A program made the position numbers and the translations under genes. 32,602 nucleotides of DNA from NCBI RefSeq assembly GCF_000821245.2, contig NZ_LN611425.1, positions 840,413 through 873,014 of the forward strand, read 5' to 3'. Below, one piece after another: positions 1 through 9,541 of the stretch. Each line of letters starts with the position of its first letter. Within the stretch, counting starts at the first letter, position 1. The notes under the pieces were generated by a model that searched no databases, was not told the DNA's origin, and saw only the letters and a program-made list of their open reading frames with translations. This stretch comes from Virgibacillus senegalensis. GTDB lineage: Bacteria > Bacillota > Bacilli > Bacillales > Amphibacillaceae.

Positions 1-138
1 CCCCGCCATTCTTTGTGAAGGGTCATAGATGACTACCCCTACACAAGACCCTAGTCCGGTAGTCCGAAGGGAATCTGGCGCACTGGCAATTTTCAAATCC
101 GCAATGCCTACTTTTACAATTTGATTGGTCGCATTCAT
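1..138 (-). CDS. cheD: Chemoreceptor glutamine deamidase CheD (partial, N-terminal 46 residues)
   Basis: The first 46 codons read from an ATG whose first bases overlap the cheC stop (ATGA overlap), and the frame stays open to the window edge. The translation contains the motif [14 protein letters not shown], in which Cys32 corresponds to the catalytic cysteine of the CheD family. CheD deamidates glutamines on methyl-accepting chemotaxis proteins and, in B. subtilis, exchanges between receptors and CheC as part of adaptation. The histidine and threonine that complete the active site lie beyond base 1. It is the last gene visible of the fla/che operon; in B. subtilis sigD and swrB follow. Identity rests on the motif and the position directly after cheC. 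Confidence 0.93.
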   Translation of the reverse strand, partial: MNATNQIVKVGIADLKIASAPDSLRTTGLGSCVGVVIYDPSQRMAG

Positions 139-770
139 TGATCATTTACTCCCAAAACCGTAAAAATTTTTTCAAATGATTCCGGATCAGGAAGCAAAAA
201 GAAATGCCCTTCTATTTCCTCTGTTTCACTTTCTGGTACCTGTATCATCGTATCGATTATGATGGCATAATCACTTTCCCGCGATAGTTCTATCAGCCCT
301 TCCGAAATAATCGCCCCGGCCATATCCATCGACAAGGACGGAACCGATGGCTGCATGTTCAGCTGCGTGAAATCAGACAAGGCGGTCAAATAGGAACCGG
401 AAAGTATGTTGCCAATTTCATGCAATATCGATAACCCCATTTCTGGATAAGGAGGATTTGCAAAAGAGAAATCATCACTACCGGTAATATGATGGACAAA
501 TCGCTCTGCTTGCTCAGGAGACAACAAGTAAAACATACTGCCAGGGGCTTCTCCTTCAATGCGCAGGAAAACAGAAACAATAACTTTTTCTGCCCCTCCT
601 ACTATTTCCATCGTTTCATCAAAACTGGCGATCCTAACGGATGGCGTCTGCATCTCAATTTTCCGGTTAAGCAGCTTTGACAAAGCTGTTGCTGCATTCC
701 CTGCCCCGATATTGCCGATTTCTTTTAACGTATCAAGTTGATAAGTTGATAGCTTTTCGATAAAAGACAT
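135..770 (-). CDS. cheC: CheY-P phosphatase CheC
   Basis: A 211-aa cytoplasmic protein with two copies of the CheC-family phosphatase signature (D/S-x3-E-x2-N-x22-P). The first uses Asp13, Glu17, Asn20 and Pro43; the second lies near residues 113-145 (LHEIGN followed by a proline 23 residues after the Asn). Both sites are intact, so it should dephosphorylate CheY-P and bind CheD, linking output to receptor modification. The SD AAGGAT overlaps the cheW stop codon, with 6 bases between the genes. The length matches B. subtilis CheC (about 209 aa). Confidence 0.97.
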   Translation of the reverse strand: MSFIEKLSTYQLDTLKEIGNIGAGNAATALSKLLNRKIEMQTPSVRIASFDETMEIVGGAEKVIVSVFLRIEGEAPGSMFYLLSPEQAERFVHHITGSDDFSFANPPYPEMGLSILHEIGNILSGSYLTALSDFTQLNMQPSVPSLSMDMAGAIISEGLIELSRESDYAIIIDTMIQVPESETEEIEGHFFLLPDPESFEKIFTVLGVNDQ

Positions 771-776
771 CGGAAA

Positions 777-1247
777 TTATCCTTCTACAGTCTTCAAAGT
801 CTGAACTTCTTCATCGGTTAATACATTATTCAAGTTCAATAATATGAGCAATCGATCTTCCAGTTTAGCAACCCCTTCTATATAATCCACGTCAACAGCG
901 CCTACTACTTCCGGGGCAGGCTCGACCGCTTCCTTAGGTATATCGATTACATCATAAGCTGCATCCACGATCAATCCTACTTCCATTTCATCCATATAGA
1001 CAATGATCATCCGGGTGCTATCTGTAAATTCGGCTTCGTCTAATCCAAACCGTCTGCGTAAATCGATGATAGGTGTCACCACGCCTCGCAAGTTGATTAC
1101 ACCTTTCACAAAAGATTCTGTCTGAGGTACTCTGGTAATATGCTGCATCCGTTCGATGGAGCTTACTTGATTCACAGGTATGGCAAATTCCTCTTCATTC
1201 AATTGAAATATAATGGCCTTAATATCCTGATTGTTTTCTTGTGGCAT
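777..1247 (-). CDS. cheW: Chemotaxis coupling protein CheW
   Basis: A 156-aa single-domain CheW protein that bridges receptors and the kinase CheA in the polar array. The CheW fold begins near residue 10 (IIFQLNEEEFAIPV). The family core FVKGVINLRGVVTPIIDLR lies at about residues 45-63, and the rest of the beta-barrel runs to the end. It has no receiver domain, which separates it from CheV. The ATG is preceded by a strong GGAGG. A 48-base gap separates it from cheA, larger than most gaps in this operon; I see no convincing promoter there. Confidence 0.97.
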   Translation of the reverse strand: MPQENNQDIKAIIFQLNEEEFAIPVNQVSSIERMQHITRVPQTESFVKGVINLRGVVTPIIDLRRRFGLDEAEFTDSTRMIIVYMDEMEVGLIVDAAYDVIDIPKEAVEPAPEVVGAVDVDYIEGVAKLEDRLLILLNLNNVLTDEEVQTLKTVEG

Positions 1248-1295
1248 GCTATGCCCTCCTTGATTTTGGTTTTATTCTCGAAATGTTCTACTTGT

Positions 1296-3338
1296 CTACA
1301 TAATTAGTGAGTTACTATCGATTATCAGTGCTACTTGGCCGTCTCCTAAGATGGTAGCCCCGGAAATGGCAAATACATCCGTCAAGTAATTGCCAAGCGA
1401 TTTCAACACTACCTCCTGCTGCCCGATGAATGTGTCAACAATAAGTCCGGCCATTTTTTCGCCTTTTCGGATGATGACAACGGAGCAGTACTCTTCATCA
1501 AGTTTTTCACCCGGCACTTCAAAAACGTCTTGTAGATCGATTAACGGGACAACCTTCCCACGGAAGTCAATCACTTTTTTATTATGGGCAGACATGATAT
1601 TCGATTTCTTAATGACAGCTGTCTCGATAATCGAGGACAAAGGCACGGCATACTTTTCTTCTTTTATTTCTACCAGCATCACAGAAATAATCGATAGTGT
1701 CAGCGGCAGTTGGATGGAAAATACCGAGCCCTTGTCAAGCTCTGAATCGATGGTAATGTTTCCGCCTAAAGATTCAATCGTATTCTTGACGACATCCAGT
1801 CCTACTCCTCGTCCTGAGACGTCGGAAATTTTATCAGCAGTTGAAAAACCGCTTTCCATGATTAATTGATACACTTGTCTTTCCGTTAAGGCATCTGCCT
1901 GCTCACTTGAAACCACACCATTGGAAATCGCTTTGTTTATGACTTTCTCGCGGTTGATCCCAGCTCCGTCATCGCTAATTTCGATAAAGACATGATTGCC
2001 GCTGTGATAGGCATTGAGCTTTAATGAACCTTCCCTCGGCTTTCCTTTTTGCTCCCTTACTTCCGGCAGCTCGACCCCGTGGTCGAGAGCATTTCGAATC
2101 AAGTGAACAAGCGGATCGCCAATTTCGTCGATTACCGTACGATCCAGTTCTGTTTCTGCCCCTTCAATTTCCAGGTGGATTTGTTTTCCTAAATCCTTCG
2201 CCAGCTGTCGAACCATTCTAGGGAACCTGTTGAATACTTGGTCGATCGGCACCATACGCATGTTTAGAATGATGTTTTGCAAGTCACCCGATATTCTGGT
2301 CATCCGCTCGACGGTTTCTTGTAATTCTGCATGCTTTAAACTGTCTGCAATTTGCTCCAGACGACCGCGGTCAATAACCAGCTCTTCGAATAAATTCATC
2401 AACGCATCCAGTCGGTCGATATTCACTCTGATGGTCTTAGTGCTGACTGGGGCCTTTTTCGCTGTTTCCATTTCTGACTTTGCGGGGGCTTCTGCTACTG
2501 CTGTATTCCCCTGTTCAGAAGAAGACGCTTGATTGTTTACAGAAGATCCCGCACGATTTGTTTGTTCTTCGGCAGTAAAAGTATGCACCGTAACTGTCTC
2601 AATCTCTGAAACTTTCATGACTTTCTTCTCTAATTCATCAGGGCTTTCTTTGGTCACTAGCAGAACGGAGAAAAATTGTTCAAATTTTTCATCCTCCAGA
2701 TCTTGTACGGTCGGTAGTGATTTGATTACCTCCCCTGATTGTTCGAGGATTTCAAACACCATGAATACTCTTGCTGCCTTAAGCAGACAATCTTCTCGTA
2801 ACGTGATATGTAATTCCAAATTTTGATATCCCTGATCGGCTGATTCCCGCAGTACCGTTCTTTCAAATTCATCGATAGTCGAAGCCAAATTTGATTGGAT
2901 AGGGCTGTCAGGTTCTGAAGAAGATGAAGAAGTGCTTCCTGTGTTTTCCTGAAATGTCTCTCCTCGTTCGATGGCATTCAACTGTTCAACCAAAGATGCG
3001 ACGTCTTTACTACCTTGACCTCCAGAAGCGATGTCCATTACCATTTCCTCCAGTGAATCGACAGCTTCGAAAACCACATCTAAAATTTCTGTCGTCACAT
3101 TTAACTGATGATTTCGCACAGCGTCAAGGACATTTTCCATCTTATGCGTTAAATCAGCCAAATCCTGATAACCCATTGTCGCAGACATCCCCTTCAACGT
3201 ATGGGCAGACCGAAAGATTTCGCTTACCATCGTCAAATCGGTCGGGTTTTTTTCAAGTTCAAGCAAATGATCATTCAAGGATTGGATATGTTCTTTGCTT
3301 TCGTCTATAAATACCTCTAGATATTCATTCGTTTCCAT
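1296..3338 (-). CDS. cheA: Chemotaxis histidine kinase CheA
   Basis: A 680-aa kinase with the five-domain CheA layout. The P1 Hpt domain carries the phospho-accepting His46 (FRSAHTLKGMSATMG). A P2 response-regulator-binding segment lies at about residues 155-265, then an acidic/Ala-rich linker. P3 dimerisation begins at VSTKTIRVNIDRLDAL. The P4 ATPase has the N box (HLIRNALDHGVE), DDGAGI and GRGVGLDVVK. The P5 CheW-like domain is C-terminal. It phosphorylates CheY and CheB. I start it at the ATG at 3338, which has GGGGGA seven bases upstream; an in-frame ATG 15 bases earlier lacks an SD. The start lies inside the cheB 3' end (14-bp overlap). Confidence 0.97.
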   Translation of the reverse strand: METNEYLEVFIDESKEHIQSLNDHLLELEKNPTDLTMVSEIFRSAHTLKGMSATMGYQDLADLTHKMENVLDAVRNHQLNVTTEILDVVFEAVDSLEEMVMDIASGGQGSKDVASLVEQLNAIERGETFQENTGSTSSSSSEPDSPIQSNLASTIDEFERTVLRESADQGYQNLELHITLREDCLLKAARVFMVFEILEQSGEVIKSLPTVQDLEDEKFEQFFSVLLVTKESPDELEKKVMKVSEIETVTVHTFTAEEQTNRAGSSVNNQASSSEQGNTAVAEAPAKSEMETAKKAPVSTKTIRVNIDRLDALMNLFEELVIDRGRLEQIADSLKHAELQETVERMTRISGDLQNIILNMRMVPIDQVFNRFPRMVRQLAKDLGKQIHLEIEGAETELDRTVIDEIGDPLVHLIRNALDHGVELPEVREQKGKPREGSLKLNAYHSGNHVFIEISDDGAGINREKVINKAISNGVVSSEQADALTERQVYQLIMESGFSTADKISDVSGRGVGLDVVKNTIESLGGNITIDSELDKGSVFSIQLPLTLSIISVMLVEIKEEKYAVPLSSIIETAVIKKSNIMSAHNKKVIDFRGKVVPLIDLQDVFEVPGEKLDEEYCSVVIIRKGEKMAGLIVDTFIGQQEVVLKSLGNYLTDVFAISGATILGDGQVALIIDSNSLIM

Positions 3339-4410
3339 AATTGATTCCCCCATTAGCCAAAAATTGGTCTATCAAAACGTTGCTGATGTCCCCAAGATCT
3401 TTTACCAAATCTACGTAACCGGTTTTCACTGCCGCTTGGGGCATTCCATAAACCACTGAACTGTTTTGTGATTCAGCGATTACAACCGCATTCGAATCCG
3501 CTTTTTTCATCTGAATTACACCTGCTGCCCCATCTGCTCCCATGCCTGTCATCACGACCGAGACTGTTTGGCATAGCGTTTGGTTTGCCAAAGATTCGAA
3601 CAAAATATCGACAGAGGGACGATGTCCTTTTATCGGGGCTTCTTCGGTTACATGAGCTGCTAGCGCCCTGCCGATTTGTCTCACCCGCAAATGAAAACCG
3701 CCAGGAGCTATATAAGCAGTACCATTTTGCAACACTTCCCCGTTTTCCGCTTCCTTTATATGCAGTTCAGATAAGGAGTCCAATCTGTTAGCAAGCGACC
3801 TTGTAAAGTTAGGCGGCATATGCTGAACGATTACAATCGGTGCAGGAAAATTGCCCGGAAGACGTGTCAGTACCTCATGCAATGCTTTGGGTCCTCCAGT
3901 CGATGTTCCAATCGCCACTATTTTTTTCAGCGATTGCTTCTTCGGAAGCTCTATGGGTCGTGGAGGCAATGCCCGAGTCGCAAGTTGTCTGGTTGTTGTA
4001 TCGTTTACTTTTACCCCTGCAGCATGGATTACTTTATCGATGATTTCGTCTTTGACATTATTTATATCCAAAGAGATGGAACCAGAAGGTTTAGCGATAA
4101 AGTCTACCGCTCCGATATCCATGGCTTCCATCGTACTGTCGGCCCCTCGTGTGGTAAGACTGGAAAGCATCACCACTGGTACCGCCTGCTTTTCCATGAT
4201 GCGCTTTAACGTGCTGATCCCATCCAAAACCGGCATCTCTATATCCATGGTTATGACATCAATGTCCAACTTAGGTAGTTTGTCCAATGCATCCTGCCCG
4301 TTACGGGCCGTTCCCGCTACTTGGAGCCGGGAATCGGAATGCAATATATCTCCTATCATTTTTCTCATGAATGCTGAGTCGTCTACCACCATTACCCGTA
4401 TCGGTTTCAT
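3325..4410 (-). CDS. cheB: Protein-glutamate methylesterase CheB
   Basis: A 361-aa two-domain protein. The N-terminal receiver has the acidic pair Asp10/Asp11 and phospho-acceptor Asp56 (VITMDIEMPVLDG). The C-terminal methylesterase domain has the serine in AIGTSTGGPKAL, the histidine in VQHMPPNFT and the aspartate in MTGMGADGA, which together form the CheB catalytic triad. It removes methyl groups from receptor glutamates when phosphorylated by CheA. A GAGAGG SD lies eight bases before the ATG, 5 bases after the flhG stop. It is slightly longer than the usual 350-357 aa, in the inter-domain linker. Confidence 0.97.
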   Translation of the reverse strand: MKPIRVMVVDDSAFMRKMIGDILHSDSRLQVAGTARNGQDALDKLPKLDIDVITMDIEMPVLDGISTLKRIMEKQAVPVVMLSSLTTRGADSTMEAMDIGAVDFIAKPSGSISLDINNVKDEIIDKVIHAAGVKVNDTTTRQLATRALPPRPIELPKKQSLKKIVAIGTSTGGPKALHEVLTRLPGNFPAPIVIVQHMPPNFTRSLANRLDSLSELHIKEAENGEVLQNGTAYIAPGGFHLRVRQIGRALAAHVTEEAPIKGHRPSVDILFESLANQTLCQTVSVVMTGMGADGAAGVIQMKKADSNAVVIAESQNSSVVYGMPQAAVKTGYVDLVKDLGDISNVLIDQFLANGGINYGNE

Positions 4411-4415
4411 GTTAA

Positions 4416-5276
4416 CTACCTCTCTTTGATGAAATGTGAAAGCTTTTTAATAAAGGAAGAAGTTTTCCAGACCTCAGGTATACCACAACCAAGAAACACA
4501 TCGGCCGTCTCCATGACAGCCTTGGCGGCAGGCGTTCTCGGTTGTTTCTCAACAAAAGGAGTTTGATTAATCACAGCCTTTACTACCGCTTTATCATCCG
4601 GCAACATCCCTAGGAGGATCAATTCTTTTCCCAAAAATTGACCGGCCACGCGTTGAAGACGGGCTGCTGTTTGTTTGCCGATACGTTCATTTGGAATCCG
4701 GTTTATCAGTAAATACAACGGTAACTCTTGATCTTTCCTGGTAATATGCTTAATCATGGCATAAGCATCTGTCAGAGAAGTTGGCTCTGGTGTGGTGACA
4801 ACGATTGCTTCATCTGCTGCAAGCAAAAAATTGGCGCTTCCCTCTGTAATTCCTGCCCCCATATCGAAAATGATAAAATCGAATAAATCAGTAAGCTTTT
4901 CATATTGATGAACAAAATAATGAAATTGTCCATCATTCCAGGAAAAAATATCAGTCAGACCTGATCCAGCGGAAATGTAAGCGAACGAATCCGACACTGT
5001 TTCCATCACATCCTGGATCGGCAATTGCTTTTCAAACATATCAACAATGGAATACTTGCTGCTTCTGCCTAAAAGCACATCGATATTTCCCATGCCGATG
5101 TCGAGATCAAATAGCAATACTTTCTTTTGCCGCTTTGCCAGAGAAAGACAGAAATTTAAAGCGAAATTGGATTTTCCGACTCCTCCTTTTCCACTTACAA
5201 CCGCTATGGTTTTTGCCTGTATCGGGTTCAGCTTTGCTTCGACTTTGCGACGTAAATTTGCAGCCTGATCATTCAT
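4416..5276 (-). CDS. flhG: MinD-like ATPase FlhG (YlxH), flagellar number and position
   Basis: A 286-aa SIMIBI-class ATPase. The deviant Walker A (VVSGKGGVGKSNFALNF) is at about residues 27-43, the switch region DLDIGMGNIDVLLG at about 60, and FIIFDMGAGI supplies the Walker B/switch II Asp. FlhG stimulates the GTPase FlhF and controls flagellum number and C-ring assembly. The N-terminal DQAANLRR fits the conserved FlhF-activating DQAxxLR motif. That motif and the SD (GGTGG, eight bases upstream) support the ATG at 5276 over an in-frame GTG at 5288 that overlaps the SD. It overlaps flhF by 8 bp. Confidence 0.95.
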   Translation of the reverse strand: MNDQAANLRRKVEAKLNPIQAKTIAVVSGKGGVGKSNFALNFCLSLAKRQKKVLLFDLDIGMGNIDVLLGRSSKYSIVDMFEKQLPIQDVMETVSDSFAYISAGSGLTDIFSWNDGQFHYFVHQYEKLTDLFDFIIFDMGAGITEGSANFLLAADEAIVVTTPEPTSLTDAYAMIKHITRKDQELPLYLLINRIPNERIGKQTAARLQRVAGQFLGKELILLGMLPDDKAVVKAVINQTPFVEKQPRTPAAKAVMETADVFLGCGIPEVWKTSSFIKKLSHFIKER

Positions 5277-6396
5277 CGGCAAATCCACCAGCTATCCATC
5301 CAGCAAGTTTTTTGACGTCGACGGACTCGATATCGTCCGGCACATCCTGACCTGTAGTTAAATAGGCAATCCCTTTCCCGGAGGCCATCGTCAGGTCGGC
5401 CATCGCTCCATAACTCGCTGTTTCGTCTTTCTTTGTAAAAACCAACTGCTTGATGGGTACCGATTCAAACTGCCGGTAAATTTCCAATAAGTCAGCACTT
5501 TTCGCAGCTAATGACAAAACAAGGTACGTATCGATATCCTGATTTAAATCAATGATCTCAGCTAATTCTTTTACATATCGCTTATCTCTGAAATTCCTCC
5601 CGGCTGTATCTACCAGGACAAGGTCAAATTCTTTGAATTTTTCCCGTGCCGAACGGTAGTCATCCAAGGTGTAAGCAATTTCCATTGGTATATCCAGTAT
5701 TTTGGAATAGGTTTTCAACTGGTCAATCGCTGCTATTCGATAAGTATCGGTCGTGATAAATGCAACTCTCTTGTTATCTTTTAACACACTGCTAGCCGCT
5801 ATCTTGGCGATGGTTGTTGTTTTACCAACACCAGTCGGTCCTACAAAGTGCACGAATTTTTTATCATAGTTAATTCCTTCAAAAGCATCAGGGGGGAACA
5901 TTCGATCCAATTCCTCTGCCAAAACATCCACGAATGAGTTCCTCGCAGCATCGGGACGGTGTTCATGCATACCGGAAACCAATTTTTCTGCCGTTTCTTG
6001 TGCCATTCCTTGAGAAAGCAAATGCTGGTAAAACAATTGGTAGGCCGCTGGATATACAGGCTGATTCCCTGTATTGCTATTTAATTCGATAAGACTTTTC
6101 AAATCTCTCAGTTCCTGCACCAGGCTCTGGTCTATTTTTGGCTGTTCGGCTTCCATCTCTTTTGTTTTTATGCTATCACGAGACGGTTTAACCTCCAGCT
6201 TGCTGTCCTTTTTCTGTTTTTCTTGTTGTTTATCCAAAGCAGCAACCACTTCTATGTTCCTTTTTTTAAACAACCCCAACAACCCGCCCGTATGGATTAC
6301 CTTTGAATGGAGAATGACTGCATCGGCTCCAAGCTCTTTGCGGACTTTCTGCATGACTTCCGGCATAGTAGGCGCTGTAAATTTTTTCACCTTCAT
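5269..6396 (-). CDS. flhF: Flagellar SRP-family GTPase FlhF
   Basis: A 375-aa protein with the FlhF layout: a variable N-terminal B domain (about residues 1-110), an NG-type helical region, then the GTPase core. Visible motifs are G1 [15 protein letters not shown], the SRP-type TDTYRIAAIDQLKTYS, G3 DTAGRN and G4 TKKDE. It recruits early flagellar components to the assembly site at the membrane; its partner FlhG follows directly. Start and flhA stop overlap as ATGA (6393-6396). The N-terminal region is rich in Lys/Glu/Gln (about residues 55-90), as is usual for this family. Confidence 0.96.
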   Translation of the reverse strand: MKVKKFTAPTMPEVMQKVRKELGADAVILHSKVIHTGGLLGLFKKRNIEVVAALDKQQEKQKKDSKLEVKPSRDSIKTKEMEAEQPKIDQSLVQELRDLKSLIELNSNTGNQPVYPAAYQLFYQHLLSQGMAQETAEKLVSGMHEHRPDAARNSFVDVLAEELDRMFPPDAFEGINYDKKFVHFVGPTGVGKTTTIAKIAASSVLKDNKRVAFITTDTYRIAAIDQLKTYSKILDIPMEIAYTLDDYRSAREKFKEFDLVLVDTAGRNFRDKRYVKELAEIIDLNQDIDTYLVLSLAAKSADLLEIYRQFESVPIKQLVFTKKDETASYGAMADLTMASGKGIAYLTTGQDVPDDIESVDVKKLAGWIAGGFADE

Positions 6397-8426
6397 GCTA
6401 CGTTCACCACCCCAATACTTTGAATCTCAAGGTTTGGTTCCAATTCATTGTAAGATAGAACAATAACTTGCGGAAAATAACGGTCCAGCAATTGTTTCAA
6501 ATACATTCTGATAGATGGTGCACAAAGAATGATCGGTGTTTCTTCCCGAAGTGAAGCTTGTTCTACCTGTTCGGTTACAGACCGAATCATGATCTGCTGT
6601 GTTTCCGGGTCTAACGATAAATAACTGCCATGTTCTGTTTGCTGAACATTTTCAGCCAGTACCTGTTCCACTTCATTGGATACAGTTATCACGCGCAGTT
6701 TCCCTTCCTCACCCACATATTGCCTGGTAATTTGCGAGGCAAGCGACTGTCTCGCATACTCAGCCAACAATTCTGTATCACTGGTCATCTTCCCGAAATC
6801 AGCAAGTGTTTCAAAAATGATTGGCAGATTTCTGATGGAAACATTTTCTCGTAACAGCTTTGCCAAAACTTTTTGGATATCTCCTGTTGACAATGGTTCC
6901 GGGGTGACCTCTTCGACCAAAATCGGATAGCTTTCCTTCAAATGGTCGATAAGCTGTTTCGTTTCTTGTCTTCCAAGCAGCAAGTGGGCATGTTGTTTGA
7001 TAACCTCTGTGATGTGCGTAGAAACGACAGACGGCGGATCTACTACCGTATACCCCGATAATTCTGCCTCATCTTTCAGTTCTTCACTTATCCACTTTGC
7101 CGGTAATCCGAATGCAGGCTCCTGTGTATCGATTCCTTCGATAGAATCGTCATCGATTCCTGGACTCATTGCCAGATAGTGATCAAGCAGCAGCTCTCCT
7201 CTGGCAACTTCATTACCTTTTACCTTTAAACGATATTCATTTGGATTCAACTGGATATTATCTCTTATCCTGACTACAGGGATAACCACTCCCAACTCTA
7301 TAGCCAGCTGTCTTCGAATCATGACAACCCTGTCAAGCAAATCTCCACCTTGGCTCGTATCAGCCAGCGGAATCAGTGCATAGCCAAATTCAAATTCAAT
7401 TGGATCCATGCTCAACAGCTGAACGACATTTTCCGGAGATTTCATGTGATCAGTCTCTGCTTCTTCTTCCTCTTCGACAGTAGGCAAATCCGGCTGTTCC
7501 AATTCCTTGCCCAGCCAATAAGCTCCAAACAAAAGAACCCCCGCTATCATGGTTGTCAGTAAGAAATTGATCGGTGTCAAACCAAGAAAGAAAATCGTAC
7601 CTGCTGCGATATACAACAATTTAGGATAACGGAATAGTTGAGTGGTTACATCCGTCCCCAAATTCCCTTCAGAAGCCACACGGGTAACGACAATTCCAGT
7701 AGCAGTAGCAATCAAGAGTGCCGGAATTTGACTTACCAATCCATCCCCTACTGTCAACTGCATATATGTGGTGATGGCTTCCTGGAAGCTCATATCCATC
7801 TGTACCATACCGATAATCAAACCGAATATGATATTAATCAGGACGATGATGATTCCTGCAATCGCGTCTCCTTTAACGAATTTGCTGGCACCATCCATTG
7901 CCCCATAAAAATCTGCTTCGTTCTCAATTTTTTCCCGGCGCTCCTTGGCTTGCTGCTCGGAGATCATCCCGGCATTCAAGTCGGCATCAATGCTCATCTG
8001 TTTACCAGGCATGGCATCGAGAGTAAATCTGGCTGCTACTTCGGAGACCCGTTCTGCTCCTTTTGTGATGACAAGAAACTGGATAATCACCAAAATAGCA
8101 AAGACGACAAAACCTACTAAAGGGTTATCCCCGATTACAAAAGTACCAAACGTTTCTACTACCCCTCCTGCTTCTGCCTTTGAAAGGATCGATCTTGTTG
8201 TCGAAACGTTCAATCCCAGACGGAAAAGCGTCATCAACAGCAATAGAGAAGGAAAAATCGAGAACTGCAATGCCTCTGTTGTATTCATGGACACCAATAT
8301 GACAATAAGCGCTAAGGATATATTGCATAGAATGAAAACACTTAACAGCCATCCTGGCAAAGGGATGACCAACATAATAATGATTAAAATAACGCCTAAT
8401 AAAACCGATAAATCTCTGATTGCCAT
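6393..8426 (-). CDS. flhA: Flagellar type III export gate protein FlhA
   Basis: A 677-aa protein. The N-terminal half (about residues 1-310) holds about eight membrane segments, separated by a conserved cytoplasmic loop with the FHIPEP signature RFTLDAMPGKQMSIDADL. An acidic linker (EEEEEAE, about residue 320) leads to the C-terminal cytosolic domain that forms the nonameric ring docking chaperone-substrate complexes. RLGLNVSTTRSIL near residue 68 is another family landmark. The length matches B. subtilis FlhA (677 aa). AAGGAGAG precedes the ATG. It follows flhB by 17 bases, so the two export-gate proteins are made together. Confidence 0.98.
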   Translation of the reverse strand: MAIRDLSVLLGVILIIIMLVIPLPGWLLSVFILCNISLALIVILVSMNTTEALQFSIFPSLLLLMTLFRLGLNVSTTRSILSKAEAGGVVETFGTFVIGDNPLVGFVVFAILVIIQFLVITKGAERVSEVAARFTLDAMPGKQMSIDADLNAGMISEQQAKERREKIENEADFYGAMDGASKFVKGDAIAGIIIVLINIIFGLIIGMVQMDMSFQEAITTYMQLTVGDGLVSQIPALLIATATGIVVTRVASEGNLGTDVTTQLFRYPKLLYIAAGTIFFLGLTPINFLLTTMIAGVLLFGAYWLGKELEQPDLPTVEEEEEAETDHMKSPENVVQLLSMDPIEFEFGYALIPLADTSQGGDLLDRVVMIRRQLAIELGVVIPVVRIRDNIQLNPNEYRLKVKGNEVARGELLLDHYLAMSPGIDDDSIEGIDTQEPAFGLPAKWISEELKDEAELSGYTVVDPPSVVSTHITEVIKQHAHLLLGRQETKQLIDHLKESYPILVEEVTPEPLSTGDIQKVLAKLLRENVSIRNLPIIFETLADFGKMTSDTELLAEYARQSLASQITRQYVGEEGKLRVITVSNEVEQVLAENVQQTEHGSYLSLDPETQQIMIRSVTEQVEQASLREETPIILCAPSIRMYLKQLLDRYFPQVIVLSYNELEPNLEIQSIGVVNVA

Positions 8427-8443
8427 GTAACTCTCTCCTTAAA

Positions 8444-9541
8444 TCACTTACTTGAGGCATTGTGTCCAATTTTATATACATAAGCCAGCACTTCAGCTAC
8501 CGCTTGGAAAAAATCTTCACTGATGATGTCGCCGATTTCGATTTCATTATATAATCCGCGCGCCAAAGGCCGGTTTTCTACCATCATTACTTCATTTGCC
8601 TTCGCGATTTCCCTGATCCGGAAGGCTACATAATCTACTCCTTTTGCTACCACATAAGGAGCATCTGCTTTTGTTTCATCATATTTTATCGCGACAGCAT
8701 AGTGGGTAGGATTCGTGATGACTACATCAGCCTGAGGTATTTCACTCATCATTCTCCTCATCGCCATCTGCCGCTGTTTTTCTTTTATTTTTGATTTAAT
8801 CAAAGGATTACCTTCAATATTTTTATGTTCATCCTTGATATCATTTTTCGACATCCGGATACTTTTTTCAAAATCGTATTTTTGATAAGCGTAATCAATC
8901 ACGGCAATAATTAGCAGTGCAATGGAAGCCGCTATCCCCATCGTGATGGTTGTATTGCCGAAAAATGCGAGCGAACTGTCCACATCTTTGGCGGCGAGCT
9001 GCATCATTTCATCTTTGTTCATCCATAAAATAGAAAAAGTGATCATCCCGATAAAGAAAATCTTCAATAATGACTTTACCAGTTCCACCAATGCCCGGGC
9101 CGAAAAAATCTTTTTGGCCCCTTGAAGAGGATTGATTTTATTCAGTTTGGGTTTTAATGGTTCTCCCGTGAACAAAAAACCGATTTGCATAAAATTCGAT
9201 GCAAGGCCTGCTACGATTGCGATTCCCATGATAGGAGCAACAGCTTTACTCATCTCTATGGTCGATTCCAGGAATACCTGATGGACAGAGGTTTCAGTAA
9301 CCTCCCAATTAATATACTCTGTAAACGAATGCTGGTACATTTCCAACATAATGTCTTTCAAATAACCGCCAAGTACAATAAAAAGTAGAAAGACGAAAAA
9401 CAACAAAATTGCTGTATTTACATCCTGACTCTTGGCAACTTGCCCTTTTTTTCTAGAGTCCTGCCGCTTTTTCGGGGTTGCTTTTTCTGTTTTTTCGCCA
9501 GCGAAAAATTGCAAATCGAGAGATAATTCCAGTTTAAGCAC
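8444..9541 (-). CDS. flhB: Flagellar export switch protein FlhB
   Basis: A protein of up to 365 aa with a basic N terminus (DLQFFAGEKTEKATPKKR), four hydrophobic membrane segments (about residues 35-215) and a C-terminal cytosolic domain with the self-cleaving NPTH motif (VVITNPTHYAVAIKYD). Cleavage between Asn and Pro switches export from rod/hook to filament substrates. The end given is an in-frame GTG inside the SD (GGAGGTG). A CTG at 9530-9532, eight bases after GGAGG, gives five residues before DLQFFAG, as in B. subtilis FlhB, and may be the real start (362 aa). Either start overlaps or abuts the fliR stop. Confidence 0.96.
   Translation of the reverse strand: MLKLELSLDLQFFAGEKTEKATPKKRQDSRKKGQVAKSQDVNTAILLFFVFLLFIVLGGYLKDIMLEMYQHSFTEYINWEVTETSVHQVFLESTIEMSKAVAPIMGIAIVAGLASNFMQIGFLFTGEPLKPKLNKINPLQGAKKIFSARALVELVKSLLKIFFIGMITFSILWMNKDEMMQLAAKDVDSSLAFFGNTTITMGIAASIALLIIAVIDYAYQKYDFEKSIRMSKNDIKDEHKNIEGNPLIKSKIKEKQRQMAMRRMMSEIPQADVVITNPTHYAVAIKYDETKADAPYVVAKGVDYVAFRIREIAKANEVMMVENRPLARGLYNEIEIGDIISEDFFQAVAEVLAYVYKIGHNASSK

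Noticed and set aside
1248-1295. Internal promoter between cheA and cheW
   Set aside because: The 48-base gap is A/T-rich but lacks a pair of -35/-10 boxes with acceptable spacing.
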